Positions 9,068-19,986 of a stretch of DNA of 64,000 nucleotides are shown here, piece after piece. Every line of letters starts with the position of its first letter. The first letter of the stretch is position 1. The notes under the pieces are model-generated. The model was not told where the DNA came from, ran no database searches, and worked only from the letters and a program-made list of their open reading frames with translations. A program made the position numbers and the translations under genes. The stretch is from positions 62,001 to 126,000 of the forward strand of contig CACCND010000001.1 of assembly GCA_902547315.1 (NCBI GenBank). Reading direction: 5' to 3'. The stretch comes from an uncultured Pelagibacteraceae bacterium (GTDB lineage Bacteria > Pseudomonadota > Alphaproteobacteria > Pelagibacterales > AG-422-B15).

Positions 9068-11065
9068 ATGCGAAAAAAATCAAAAAAAAATAAATCAATT
9101 AAAAATAAAAACTCGTCCAAAAAGACAATAAAAAATTCAAACTCATCTTACACCGCAAAAGATATTGAGGTCCTTGAAGGATTAGAGCCAGTCAGGAAAC
9201 GTCCTGGAATGTACATTGGGGGCACTGATGTTATGGCTATGCATCACCTTGTAAGCGAGGTTCTTGATAATTCAATGGATGAGGTTGTTGCTGGTTTTGC
9301 TAATAAGGTAGAAATAAAACTTGTTTCTGAAGACACAATTGAGATCTCTGATAATGGACGCGGCATCCCAATTGATAAACATCCAAAATTCAAGATATCT
9401 GCAGCTGAAGTCATAATGACAACGCTTCATTCCGGAGGAAAGTTTTCAAAAAATAATTACAAAACTTCTGGAGGTTTGCATGGTGTTGGAATTTCTGTTG
9501 TAAACGCACTGTCTAAAAAACTTACACTTGAAATTGCAAGAGATAAAAAATATTTTGTACAAACTTATTGTCAAGGTTCTCCTAAAAATAAATTAAAAGC
9601 ATCGGCAAAAGGTCCTCTTAAAAAGGGTACAAAAATAGTATTTTCACCAGACCCAGAAATTTTTGGCAAAGAAATAGAATTTGATGCGTCAATTATATAT
9701 AATATGGCAAAAGCTAAAGCCTATCTTATACCAGATGTTGAAATTCATTGGTCATGCAGTAAGGCAACTGCTAAAAAAAATATTCCATTGTCAGATAAAC
9801 TACATTACTCCGATGGAATTAAAGATTATTTAAATAATCTTTGCACGCCCAATGATCCTATTTTTGAAGATCCATTTTATTTCAACACCGAGATAGATAT
9901 TGATAGTGGTAAAATTGAGGGAATTATAAATTGGTTTGATGTGATGGAACCTATAAATGAATCTTATTGTAACACAATTAAAACCCCATTGGGGGGTACT
10001 CATGAAAGCGGTTTCAAGTCAGGAATTTATAAGGCGTTTAAAGATTTTTCAAAAATTAAATACGAAAAGAAATCATCTCAAATTAATCAAGAAGATCTCT
10101 TTGGTTCATCTGGATCAATCTTATCTGCTTTTATAGAAAACCCTGAGTTTCAAGGTCAGACAAAAGAAAAATTATCAAGTATAGAGCCTGGTCGTAAAAT
10201 TGAAATGAAAGCACGACAACTATTTGAACAATGGCTTACAAAAAAAACTAGGTCGGCAGAGGAATTATTTCAATACGCATTTAATCGATCACAGTTAAGA
10301 CTGCAAAGCAAATCAAATCAAATCATAGAAAAAAATATAAAAAGAAAAAAGACAACCTTACCAGGTAAGCTTGCTGATTGTTCAATTGATGGAAATAAGG
10401 GAACTGAAATTTTTCTTGTTGAAGGAGACTCGGCTGGTGGATCAGCAAAACAAGCTAGAGATCGACAAACGCAGGCCATATTGCCTTTAAGAGGGAAAAT
10501 TTTAAATGTAATCAGCGCTGGACGAGATAAAATAAATGCAAACCAAGAAATTACAGATCTAATACAGGCTATTGGATGTAAGCGTGGAGATAAATTTAAT
10601 AGCAAGGACATTAGATACGAAAAAATTATAATCATGACTGATGCCGATGTTGATGGAGCTCATATATCTACTTTATTAATGGCGTTTTTCTATAAAGAGT
10701 TTCCAAAGCTTATCGATGAAGGACATCTATACCTATCTGTGCCTCCTTTATACAAAATATCTAAGGGTGCAAAAACATATTATGCTATAAATGATAAACA
10801 CAAAGATGATATAATAAAAAAGGAATTTAAAAATTCAGACTTTACGATTAATAGGTTTAAAGGATTGGGTGAAATGATGCCCGCTCAATTGAAAGAAACA
10901 ACTATGTCACAAGAAAACAGAACCTTATTAAAAGTTCAAATTGCCTCAAAAGATAAAAAGAAAACTCATAAATCTGTAGACTCACTAATGGGAAAGAAAC
11001 CGGAGTTAAGATTCAAATTTATTACAGAGAAATCAAGAAACGTTATACTCTCAGAAATTATCTAA
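9068..11065 (+). CDS. parE: DNA topoisomerase IV subunit B
   Basis: ATPase subunit of topoisomerase IV, which unlinks replicated chromosomes. About 665 residues from the ATG chosen here; an in-frame TTG at 9059 would add three. Seen: EGLEPVRKRPGMYIGG, DNSMDE, DNGRGIP and GGLHGVGISVVNALS of the GHKL ATPase, then TOPRIM motifs EGDSAGGSAKQ and MTDADVDGAHI, and the C-terminal NRFKGLGEM. DRQTQAILPLRGKILNV is the usual ParE form, and the short GyrB-like C-terminus agrees. The first 30 residues are a Lys/Asn/Ser-rich tail before the ATPase core. The last 8 bases overlap the convergent aldehyde dehydrogenase gene. Confidence 0.93.
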   Translation: MRKKSKKNKSIKNKNSSKKTIKNSNSSYTAKDIEVLEGLEPVRKRPGMYIGGTDVMAMHHLVSEVLDNSMDEVVAGFANKVEIKLVSEDTIEISDNGRGIPIDKHPKFKISAAEVIMTTLHSGGKFSKNNYKTSGGLHGVGISVVNALSKKLTLEIARDKKYFVQTYCQGSPKNKLKASAKGPLKKGTKIVFSPDPEIFGKEIEFDASIIYNMAKAKAYLIPDVEIHWSCSKATAKKNIPLSDKLHYSDGIKDYLNNLCTPNDPIFEDPFYFNTEIDIDSGKIEGIINWFDVMEPINESYCNTIKTPLGGTHESGFKSGIYKAFKDFSKIKYEKKSSQINQEDLFGSSGSILSAFIENPEFQGQTKEKLSSIEPGRKIEMKARQLFEQWLTKKTRSAEELFQYAFNRSQLRLQSKSNQIIEKNIKRKKTTLPGKLADCSIDGNKGTEIFLVEGDSAGGSAKQARDRQTQAILPLRGKILNVISAGRDKINANQEITDLIQAIGCKRGDKFNSKDIRYEKIIIMTDADVDGAHISTLLMAFFYKEFPKLIDEGHLYLSVPPLYKISKGAKTYYAINDKHKDDIIKKEFKNSDFTINRFKGLGEMMPAQLKETTMSQENRTLLKVQIASKDKKKTHKSVDSLMGKKPELRFKFITEKSRNVILSEII

Positions 11066-12518
11066 TCATTCTAGTTATGTTTTTTTCTGTCTTCTCATCG
11101 TAAGGAGGGAAAATAAGTTTTGTGGCATCTAAGAGATTAGAGCCTTTAAAAAAAGATCTTTTATGACTAAAGTTCTTAAATCCATCTTTTCCTCTATACG
11201 AACCTGAACCACTAGATCCAACCCCTCCAAAAGGGAGGTTGTATTGTGCCGTTTGAAATATTGTATCATTTACCACTAATGAACCAGAAGATGTTTTATC
11301 AAGCAGAGTATTAATCTCATTTTCATCTGATCCAAAGTAATACATTGCAAGAGGTTTCTGCTTCTTGTTAATGTATTCTACAGTTTCGTTGAAATCTTTA
11401 TAAGGTTTAATCGGCATTACAGGTCCAAAGATTTCATTTTTCATGATTTCCATATCATCATTAACATTCAATACAAAAGTTGGTGGAATTTTGTGGTGTT
11501 CTTGCTGTGAAAAATCTTCATTCGCAGGATTAATTTCAATTATTTCAGCTCCTTTAGATCTTGCGTCCTCAATATAACTCTTTACTCTTTCATAATGAGA
11601 TTGGTGAACTAAAGAAGTGTAGTCTGGATTATTTTTAATTGTTGGGAATTTTTCTGATATGAAGTTTCTTGAGGTTTCAATAAATTGTTCTACTTTTTGC
11701 TCTGGTATAAAACTATAATCAGGTGAAACACAAATTTGGCCTCCGTTTAATAATTTTCCAAAAAGAATTTTATTAACGCTTTTATCAATGCTTGCTCCGT
11801 TACTCAAAATTGTTGGAGATTTACCACCTAGTTCTAAAGTTAAAGGAACAAGATTTTTTGCTGCTTCGCTTGATACTTTTCGAGCTATATCTGTCGAACC
11901 AGTATATATTAAATGATCAAATGGCAATTTTGTAAAATCAATTGAGGTTTGCATTCCCCCATTTATTACCACAACTTCACTTTCGTCAAATTTTTCACAT
12001 ATTAGTTGTTCTAATAATCTACTAGTAGATGGAACAAATTCTGAAAGTTTAATCATGCCAGCATTACCTGCTGAAAAAGCATCTACAAGAGGTCCTATGC
12101 TTAGGTTAACTGGAAAGTTCCATGGAGATATAATTCCAACTACCCCATAAGGCTGATAATGAACTTTAGCTTTAGCTCCTAGTAAGTTAAGTGGAAAATT
12201 TGCGCTTCTTTTTTCCGGACCTATCCACGAAGATAAATTCTTATAAGAATGGTTTGCAAATGACAAAGTGCTTCTCACATCTGCCATTAAGCTTAATTGT
12301 TTGTGTCTAGTTCCAAAATCACTTTGAATAGCGTCTCCAAGTGCATCTGCATTATTTTCGACTATATCAATTAGCTTTTTTAGTCTCTCTTTTCTCTCAG
12401 TTAACTTAGGAATATTGCCTTCAATATACCTGGTCTTTAATTTATTGAGCTTTTTTGATAAGTCATCATAAGAAATATCATCAAATATACTGTCAGTATT
12501 TATTCCACCTAAACCCAT
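11058..12518 (-). CDS. Aldehyde dehydrogenase, coniferyl-aldehyde-dehydrogenase type
   Basis: NAD(P)-dependent oxidation of an aldehyde to the acid. It has 486 residues. Seen: ISPWNFP, the cofactor-site YTGSTDIARKV, the catalytic-Glu motif LELGGKSP, and catalytic Cys at about residue 263 in GGQICVSPDY. The end of the protein (GGVGSSGSGSYRGKDGF, then FFKG and LIFPPY) is that of the coniferyl/long-chain aldehyde group rather than the betaine-aldehyde group. It starts divergently from an enoyl-CoA hydratase gene across a 79-base gap that contains a perfect inverted repeat. Actual substrate unknown; aromatic or fatty aldehydes are both plausible. Confidence 0.88.
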   Translation of the reverse strand: MGLGGINTDSIFDDISYDDLSKKLNKLKTRYIEGNIPKLTERKERLKKLIDIVENNADALGDAIQSDFGTRHKQLSLMADVRSTLSFANHSYKNLSSWIGPEKRSANFPLNLLGAKAKVHYQPYGVVGIISPWNFPVNLSIGPLVDAFSAGNAGMIKLSEFVPSTSRLLEQLICEKFDESEVVVINGGMQTSIDFTKLPFDHLIYTGSTDIARKVSSEAAKNLVPLTLELGGKSPTILSNGASIDKSVNKILFGKLLNGGQICVSPDYSFIPEQKVEQFIETSRNFISEKFPTIKNNPDYTSLVHQSHYERVKSYIEDARSKGAEIIEINPANEDFSQQEHHKIPPTFVLNVNDDMEIMKNEIFGPVMPIKPYKDFNETVEYINKKQKPLAMYYFGSDENEINTLLDKTSSGSLVVNDTIFQTAQYNLPFGGVGSSGSGSYRGKDGFKNFSHKRSFFKGSNLLDATKLIFPPYDEKTEKNITRMIR

Positions 12519-12555
12519 TCTCTATCCCTCAAATATTGTTTAATGATAATAAAAA

Positions 12556-12585
12556 TATACCTTTTTTATATATTTTAAAGGTATA
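12556..12585. promoter_or_regulatory. Candidate operator: 9-base inverted repeat in a divergent promoter region
   Basis: TATACCTTT at 12556-12564 and AAAGGTATA at 12577-12585 are perfect inverted repeats separated by 12 bases, with centres 21 bases (two helical turns) apart. They lie between the divergent aldehyde dehydrogenase and enoyl-CoA hydratase genes, and the right arm overlaps a TATAAT (12582-12587) that could be the -10 of the latter. This is what a dimeric repressor site would look like. In such AT-rich DNA a chance origin is possible, although the central GC pairs in both arms help. Confidence 0.4.
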
Positions 12586-12597
12586 ATAATAGAAATT

Positions 12598-13383
12598 ATG
12601 TCAGAAGCAGTCAAATGTGAAATAACTAAAGATGTCGCAGTTTTAACGCTCAATGATCCAAGTAAACTCAATGCGTTATCTAAAAAAATGATTTCTGAAC
12701 TGCATGGATACATCAAAAAAATTATTAATGGCGAACTAAAAGCGAGGTGTCTGGTTATTACTGGGGAAGGAAGAGGATTTTGCGCAGGTGCTAATTTAGT
12801 CGAGGGAGCAGGATTAGGTGCTGATGTTAATCCGGGCGAGGAATTAGAAAAAGTATATCATCCTTTCTTAATTGATTTAAAAAATATTCCTATTCCTCTA
12901 ATTACCGCAGTTAACGGGGTTGCTGCCGGTGCAGGTTGTTCTATAGGAGTATTTGGTGATTTAGTATACGCATCAAAATCAGCATACTTCTACCAGGCAT
13001 TTAAGTTCATAGGATTAGTACCTGACGCAAGTTCTACATATGTAATTCCGAGAAAAATTGGTATGGCGAAAGCAATGGAATTTTCATTAATAGGAGAAAA
13101 AGTAAGTGCTGAGAAAGCCCTTGAATGGGGACTTATAAATTATGTAGTAGATGACGATAAACTAATGGATACAGCTATAGAAACAGCTAAAACTCTTGCC
13201 TCTGGACCAACAGTGGCATTGAAATTAATTAAACAATTATATTGGGATAGCTTTTCAAACAATTTTGAAGGTCAACTTGCTGCGGAAAGCTCAGCGCAAA
13301 CAATTGCTGGCAAAACCGAGGATAGTAAAATTGGAGTGATGTCGTTCATTCAAAAGAAAAAAGCTGAATTCAAAGGTAAGTAG
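12598..13383 (+). CDS. Enoyl-CoA hydratase/isomerase family protein (PaaG-like)
   Basis: Crotonase-fold protein of 261 residues that probably hydrates or isomerises an enoyl-CoA in fatty-acid or aromatic catabolism. The oxyanion-hole segments are visible as GRGFCAGAN and NGVAAGAGCSIG. The following FIGLVPDASSTYVIPRKIG resembles PaaG-type enzymes, which carry Asp where classical hydratases have Glu, so isomerase activity is possible. A TATAAT at 12582-12587 would put the transcription start only a few bases before the ATG and no ribosome-binding site is seen, so the mRNA may be nearly leaderless. The stop codon abuts the convergent tgt gene. Confidence 0.87.
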   Translation: MSEAVKCEITKDVAVLTLNDPSKLNALSKKMISELHGYIKKIINGELKARCLVITGEGRGFCAGANLVEGAGLGADVNPGEELEKVYHPFLIDLKNIPIPLITAVNGVAAGAGCSIGVFGDLVYASKSAYFYQAFKFIGLVPDASSTYVIPRKIGMAKAMEFSLIGEKVSAEKALEWGLINYVVDDDKLMDTAIETAKTLASGPTVALKLIKQLYWDSFSNNFEGQLAAESSAQTIAGKTEDSKIGVMSFIQKKKAEFKGK

Positions 13384-15506
<2,123 letters not shown>

Positions 15507-15511
15507 GAAAA

Positions 15512-16063
15512 TTATAGATCTGCAATGACTCTCACAGTTATCATTTCATCAGGGTCATCTACACTTCCAGAGCCTGGCTCTCCGCGTTTAATTTTATCAA
15601 CAAACTCCATTCCTTCTACAACTTGACCAAAAACAGTATACTGGCCGTCTAGATGTGGAGCCTCGGCAAAACATATAAAAAATTGACTATTAGCTGAATC
15701 CGGGTCGGCTGTTCTTGCCATTGACACTGTTCCACGAAGATGAGGTGTATCACCAAATTCATTTTCCAAATCAGGTTTGGTTGAACCGCCTGTTCCATTT
15801 CTATTTTCGCCATCACCAGTTTGGGCCATAAAACCCTCTATAACGCGGTGAAAGGGTACTCCATCATAAAAGCCCTCTCTTGCAAGTTCTTTAATTCTAT
15901 TTACGTGATTTGGAGCTATATCAGGTAGTAATTCTATTATTACATTACCATCTTTCAGCTCAATTTGGATTGAATTTTCTGGATCATTTGCCATGACAAC
16001 TCCTTCTGCGATTAACGCTATAAAAAATGAAGATACAAAGATTAAAGTTCTTATTAATTTCAT
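15512..16063 (-). CDS. Cyclophilin-type peptidyl-prolyl cis-trans isomerase, exported
   Basis: Catalyses proline isomerisation during protein folding. It has 183 residues. An N-terminal hydrophobic signal (about residues 5-25, ending near VVMA) points to the periplasm. The cyclophilin core shows FYDGVPFHRV, GFMAQTGDG, GTVSMART, NSQFFIC and the active-site Trp-poor HLDGQYTVFGQVVEGM. ATG overlaps the end of coaD by 4 bases and it is followed by queA after 5 bases, so it belongs to the coaD-tgt operon. Confidence 0.92.
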   Translation of the reverse strand: MKLIRTLIFVSSFFIALIAEGVVMANDPENSIQIELKDGNVIIELLPDIAPNHVNRIKELAREGFYDGVPFHRVIEGFMAQTGDGENRNGTGGSTKPDLENEFGDTPHLRGTVSMARTADPDSANSQFFICFAEAPHLDGQYTVFGQVVEGMEFVDKIKRGEPGSGSVDDPDEMITVRVIADL

Positions 16064-16548
16064 TTTAATTTATTGAATTTATCTTTTAATCTCTGCTCAA
16101 CAAACTTATTTGTAAAATTACTGATATTTCCTCCCAAACGTGCAATTTCTTTTACGAAATTAGAGGAAATTGATTGCCGTTGAGCGTCTGCCATTAAGAA
16201 TACTGTTTCAATATTATTATCCAATTGTCTATTCATACCCAACATCTGAAACTCATATTCAAAATCAGAAACAACGCGAAGTCCTCTTATGAGTATCTTT
16301 GCATCTAGCGAATTAGCTAAATCAATCAATAAATTATCAAATGCAATTACTTCAATTTTATCATTTGATGAAAACTCATTCTCTATCATTTCTTTTCTTT
16401 CATCTAAATCAAATAAAGGTGATTTATGCGGGCTGTCGGCAACCGCGATATATAATTTATCAACAAGTTTTGTAGCCCTATTGATAATATCAATGTGCCC
16501 TTTATGAATGGGATCAAAGCTTCCAGGATATATGCCAGTTCTACTCAT
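16060..16548 (-). CDS. coaD: Phosphopantetheine adenylyltransferase
   Basis: Fourth step of coenzyme A synthesis: adenylates 4'-phosphopantetheine. It has 162 residues, the normal length. Seen: the nucleotidyltransferase motif GSFDPIHKGH at the N-terminus, GLRVVSDFEYEFQM with the conserved Arg, and the C-terminal SSNFVKEIARLGG that corresponds to the ISSTxVRE motif. It lies 43 bases downstream of gyrA on the same strand and overlaps the cyclophilin gene by 4 bases. Cytoplasmic. Confidence 0.95.
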   Translation of the reverse strand: MSRTGIYPGSFDPIHKGHIDIINRATKLVDKLYIAVADSPHKSPLFDLDERKEMIENEFSSNDKIEVIAFDNLLIDLANSLDAKILIRGLRVVSDFEYEFQMLGMNRQLDNNIETVFLMADAQRQSISSNFVKEIARLGGNISNFTNKFVEQRLKDKFNKLK

Positions 16549-16591
16549 GTTTGGAATATATAATGATTATTTAAAGACCTCTAGTAATTTA

Positions 16592-19297
16592 TTAACTATC
16601 TAGCTCAACTCTGCTTGCAGAAACAACTTTTTCTTCTTTTGTTGTTTTAAATATACTTACTCCCTGCGTATTTCTACCAGCTACACGAACATCCTTTACC
16701 GGACACCGAATTAATTGACCTGTTTTAGTTATCAGCATTATATCATCATCATTATTAACTGGGAAAGAAGCCAAAACTTCTCCATTTCTATCTGATGTCG
16801 CAATACACATAATGCCTGATCCTCCGCGATTAGAAACTCTAAACTGGTAAGAAGAAGATCTTTTGCCAAAGCCATTTTCAGTAACAGTTAAAATGAATTG
16901 TTCTCTAGCTTTTAATTCATCATATCGATCCATAGATATTTCAATGTCAGAAACGGAGTTATCAATATCATTATTGTCACTCTCTGTTTCCTCTTGCATT
17001 CCTTTTTCCTTTGAAATCATTTTTAAGTATGCTTTTGCTTCTGCTGACGATACATCAGTATGAGAAATGACAGAAATCGAAATAATTTTATCATCTTTTG
17101 TTAGCTTGATGCCCCTTACACCAACCGAACTTCTACTTTTAGTTGTTCTCAATTTTGAAACAGGAGTACGAATACACTTTCCATGTTTTGTTGATAATAA
17201 AATATCGTCATCATCACTACAAAGCTTTACACCTACTATTGTGTTATTATTATTTAATTTCATTGCAATTTTACCATTTGCTTGAATCCTTTTGAAATCT
17301 TCTAAACTATTTTTTCTTATACTGCCGTCTGATGTAGCAAATATTAAATACTCATTACCATCTGACTGTTTATTTTCTGGCAATACAAGAATACTTGATA
17401 AACTTTCTGTATCTTTAAGATTTAGGAGATTTATTATTGCTTTGCCCTTAGCTTGGGGTGATGACTCAGGTATTTTCCATGTCTTAAGTTTGTAAGCTAT
17501 TCCTCCAGAAGAGAAAAAAAGCATATTGTCATGAGTGCTTGACGTAAAAACTTGAGTTACAAAATCTTCTTCGTTAGTTTTCATTCCTGCTCTTCCTTTC
17601 CCTCCTCTCTTCTGTGCTCTGTACATATTTAAAGGAACCCTTTTTATATAACCTGAGTTTGTTACACTCACGACCATATCACTTCTTTGAACCAGGTCTT
17701 CTTGATCAATGTCTGTAACCTCGCCCTCATTAATTTTAGTTCTTCTTGGTATTGCAAATTGATTTTTAATTTCATTAAGTTCAAGGTTTATTACATCATT
17801 CAATACCTCCTTATCCCTTAATATTGATAGGAATTTGTTTATTTGTCCTGAAAGATCAGATAATTCTGACTTGATCTCATCTTTACCTAGCGCAGTCAAA
17901 CGTTGCAATCTTAACTCTAATATCGCTTTGACCTGTTCGTCAGTTAGATAAATTTCTTTTTCATTTTTAATTTGCCTTGGGTCATCAACTAATTTTAATA
18001 AATCATCAATGTCCTTGCTGAGCCACTTAGTTTTAAGAAGTAAAGTTCTTGCCTCATTAGGATCTTTAGAGCTTTTTATTATCTCTATTATTTGGTCAAC
18101 ATTAGCTACAGCAACTGCTAGGCCAATTAACACGTGAGCCCTATCTCTTGCTTTACTAAGATCATGTCGGGTTCTATTTCTAATTATTTCTCTTCTGAAT
18201 TCTATAAAATGGTGAATGAATTCTTTTATATTCATTAATTTTGGTTTTCCGTTTACCAATGCCAATGAATTGACCCCGTATGAACTTTGAAGTGCAGTAA
18301 ATTTATATAATTTATTTAATACAACTTGCGATATCACTCCTTTTTTTAATTCTACTACAACCCTGACTCCTTGACGGTCAGACTCATCTCTTAAATCACT
18401 TATGCCATCAATTCTTTTATCTCTAACAAGTTCAGCTATTTTCTCAAGTAAAGATGATTTATTAACCTGGTAAGGCACTTCGGAGAAAACAATAGCCTCT
18501 CTATCTGTTTTAAATTCCTCTATGTTTGATTTTGCTTGAACGATGATTGAACCTCTTCCTGATGACTGAGAGTCTTTTATTCCTTTTATTCCGATAATTG
18601 TTCCACCTGTTGGAAAGTCTGGTCCTTTTATAATTCGATTTATTTCCTCAAAAGATACTTCAGAGTTTTTTAGGTAAGCAATACTAGCGTCAATGACCTC
18701 TCCTAAATTATGAGGTAAAATGTTAGTCGCCATACCAACAGCTATGCCACCTGCCCCGTTGACAAGAAGGTTTGGATATTTTGCAGGAAGAACAGATGGC
18801 TCATTTTCTGTTTCATCATAATTAGGCCTAAAATCGACAGTTTCTTTTTCAATATCCTCAAGAAGGAAACTTGCAATTTTTGCCATTCTTACTTCTGTAT
18901 ATCTCATTGCGGCAGCCCTATCGCCGTCCATTGATCCGAAGTTACCTTGGCCGTCTAAAAGTGGCACGCTCATTGAGAAATCTTGAGCAAGTCTCACCAA
19001 CGCATCATAAACAGCTTGATCTCCATGCGGGTGGTATTTACCAATTACATCACCGACGACTCGAGCGCTCTTTCTATGTTGCTTATTCCACTCATAACCT
19101 GATTCATGCATTGCATATAAAATCCTTCTATGAACTGGTTTCAGTCCGTCTCTAACATCGGGTAATGCCCTACTAACGATTACGCTCATGGCGTAATCGA
19201 GATAAGAATTTTGCATTTCTGTATCGATTAAAATGGGAATTACAGATTGCTCTTTACCTGTTTTAAGATCTTCATTTTGATCCTTGGAATCAGTCAA
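16592..19297 (-). CDS. gyrA: DNA gyrase subunit A
   Basis: DNA-cleaving subunit of gyrase, which introduces negative supercoils. It has 901 residues. The catalytic tyrosine is Tyr133 in AAMRYTEVR. The quinolone region reads [10 protein letters not shown]: the position of E. coli Ser83 is Gln94 here, while Asp87 is kept as Asp98. The C-terminal beta-pinwheel is present, and [11 protein letters not shown] is the GyrA box, which separates it from ParC. An acidic Asp/Asn/Ser/Glu insertion near residues 755-785 precedes [12 protein letters not shown]. An extended -10 promoter at 19375-19383 lies about 80 bases upstream of the ATG. Confidence 0.96.
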   Translation of the reverse strand: MTDSKDQNEDLKTGKEQSVIPILIDTEMQNSYLDYAMSVIVSRALPDVRDGLKPVHRRILYAMHESGYEWNKQHRKSARVVGDVIGKYHPHGDQAVYDALVRLAQDFSMSVPLLDGQGNFGSMDGDRAAAMRYTEVRMAKIASFLLEDIEKETVDFRPNYDETENEPSVLPAKYPNLLVNGAGGIAVGMATNILPHNLGEVIDASIAYLKNSEVSFEEINRIIKGPDFPTGGTIIGIKGIKDSQSSGRGSIIVQAKSNIEEFKTDREAIVFSEVPYQVNKSSLLEKIAELVRDKRIDGISDLRDESDRQGVRVVVELKKGVISQVVLNKLYKFTALQSSYGVNSLALVNGKPKLMNIKEFIHHFIEFRREIIRNRTRHDLSKARDRAHVLIGLAVAVANVDQIIEIIKSSKDPNEARTLLLKTKWLSKDIDDLLKLVDDPRQIKNEKEIYLTDEQVKAILELRLQRLTALGKDEIKSELSDLSGQINKFLSILRDKEVLNDVINLELNEIKNQFAIPRRTKINEGEVTDIDQEDLVQRSDMVVSVTNSGYIKRVPLNMYRAQKRGGKGRAGMKTNEEDFVTQVFTSSTHDNMLFFSSGGIAYKLKTWKIPESSPQAKGKAIINLLNLKDTESLSSILVLPENKQSDGNEYLIFATSDGSIRKNSLEDFKRIQANGKIAMKLNNNNTIVGVKLCSDDDDILLSTKHGKCIRTPVSKLRTTKSRSSVGVRGIKLTKDDKIISISVISHTDVSSAEAKAYLKMISKEKGMQEETESDNNDIDNSVSDIEISMDRYDELKAREQFILTVTENGFGKRSSSYQFRVSNRGGSGIMCIATSDRNGEVLASFPVNNDDDIMLITKTGQLIRCPVKDVRVAGRNTQGVSIFKTTKEEKVVSASRVELDS

Positions 19298-19374
19298 TTC
19301 TACTACCTATTGAAGCGCTAAAATTCCGAAAAAAAGGGAAAAAAAGCACAAATTTGTTTTAAAAAACTGAGACT

Positions 19375-19383
19375 ATTATACCA
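19375..19383 (-). promoter_or_regulatory. gyrA promoter, extended -10
   Basis: Read on the minus strand the sequence is TGGTATAAT, a perfect -10 with the TG extension, and no good -35 is seen at 16-18 bases. This would start a leader of about 70 bases before the gyrA ATG. Immediately upstream (19384-19401) is an inverted repeat with 7-base arms GAAAATT and AATTTTC and a 4-base loop; it could be a regulatory site or a weak end signal for ssb transcripts. Confidence 0.5.
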
Positions 19384-19418
19384 GAAAATTGCCTAATTTT
19401 CGATTGAAAAAAGTGATC

Positions 19419-19877
19419 TCAAAAGGGTATTTCGTCCTCTATATCTAGGTCAGGAGGTGCACTTTCTCCTATGTCCTGATTTACATCAGAGCCCATATCA
19501 GAAATTGCCTCTCCACTGCCAGAATTCCTTGAGTCGAGCATGGTTAGTGTTCCATTATAATTTCCAAGGACTATTTCAGTTGTGTACTTTTCAACACCAC
19601 TCTGATCAGTAAATTTTCTGGTTTGCAATTGGCCTTCAATATAAACTTTTGAACCTTTTTTAAGGTAATTCTCAACGACACCTGCTAAACCATCGTTAAA
19701 TATAACTATTCTATGCCAGCTAGTTTTTTCTTTTTTTTCACCAGTGCCTTTATCTTTCCAAGACTCAGAAGTTGCCAAACTTAGTTGGGCCAGCTTTTTA
19801 CCATCTTGAGTTTGTCGTATTACGGGGTCTGCTCCAAGATTGCCTATTAACATTACCTTATTTAAACTAGCGGCCAT
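19419..19877 (-). CDS. ssb: Single-stranded DNA-binding protein
   Basis: Coats single-stranded DNA in replication, repair and recombination. It has 152 residues. The OB-fold starts with NKVMLIGNLGADP, followed by ATSESWKDK, WHRIVIF, the YIEGQLQTRK segment and the TEIVL strand. A low-complexity linker leads to the acidic protein-interaction tail DIEDEIPF at the C-terminus. It is divergent from uvrA over 109 bases, a common arrangement. No classical alphaproteobacterial LexA site (GTTC-N7-GTTC) is visible in that gap. Confidence 0.95.
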   Translation of the reverse strand: MAASLNKVMLIGNLGADPVIRQTQDGKKLAQLSLATSESWKDKGTGEKKEKTSWHRIVIFNDGLAGVVENYLKKGSKVYIEGQLQTRKFTDQSGVEKYTTEIVLGNYNGTLTMLDSRNSGSGEAISDMGSDVNQDIGESAPPDLDIEDEIPF

Positions 19878-19986
19878 ATAATATAACTTATCCAGATATT
19901 GATGAGCTGTATATACAAAAATCCTTATTTTGCTCTTTATACACAGGTTATCTTTAAAATAGTGGTGTTAAGATTAATTAATTCAT

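Noticed and set aside
18871-19155. Long open frame on the plus strand inside gyrA, and many similar antisense frames elsewhere
   Set aside because: They are mirror frames of strongly conserved genes, without family motifs or ribosome-binding sites.
19908-19917. TGTATATACA palindrome between ssb and uvrA, resembling a LexA (SOS) box
   Set aside because: It has TGT-N4-ACA spacing, not the enteric CTGT-N8-ACAG, and no alphaproteobacterial GTTC-N7-GTTC motif is present, so SOS control is not supported.
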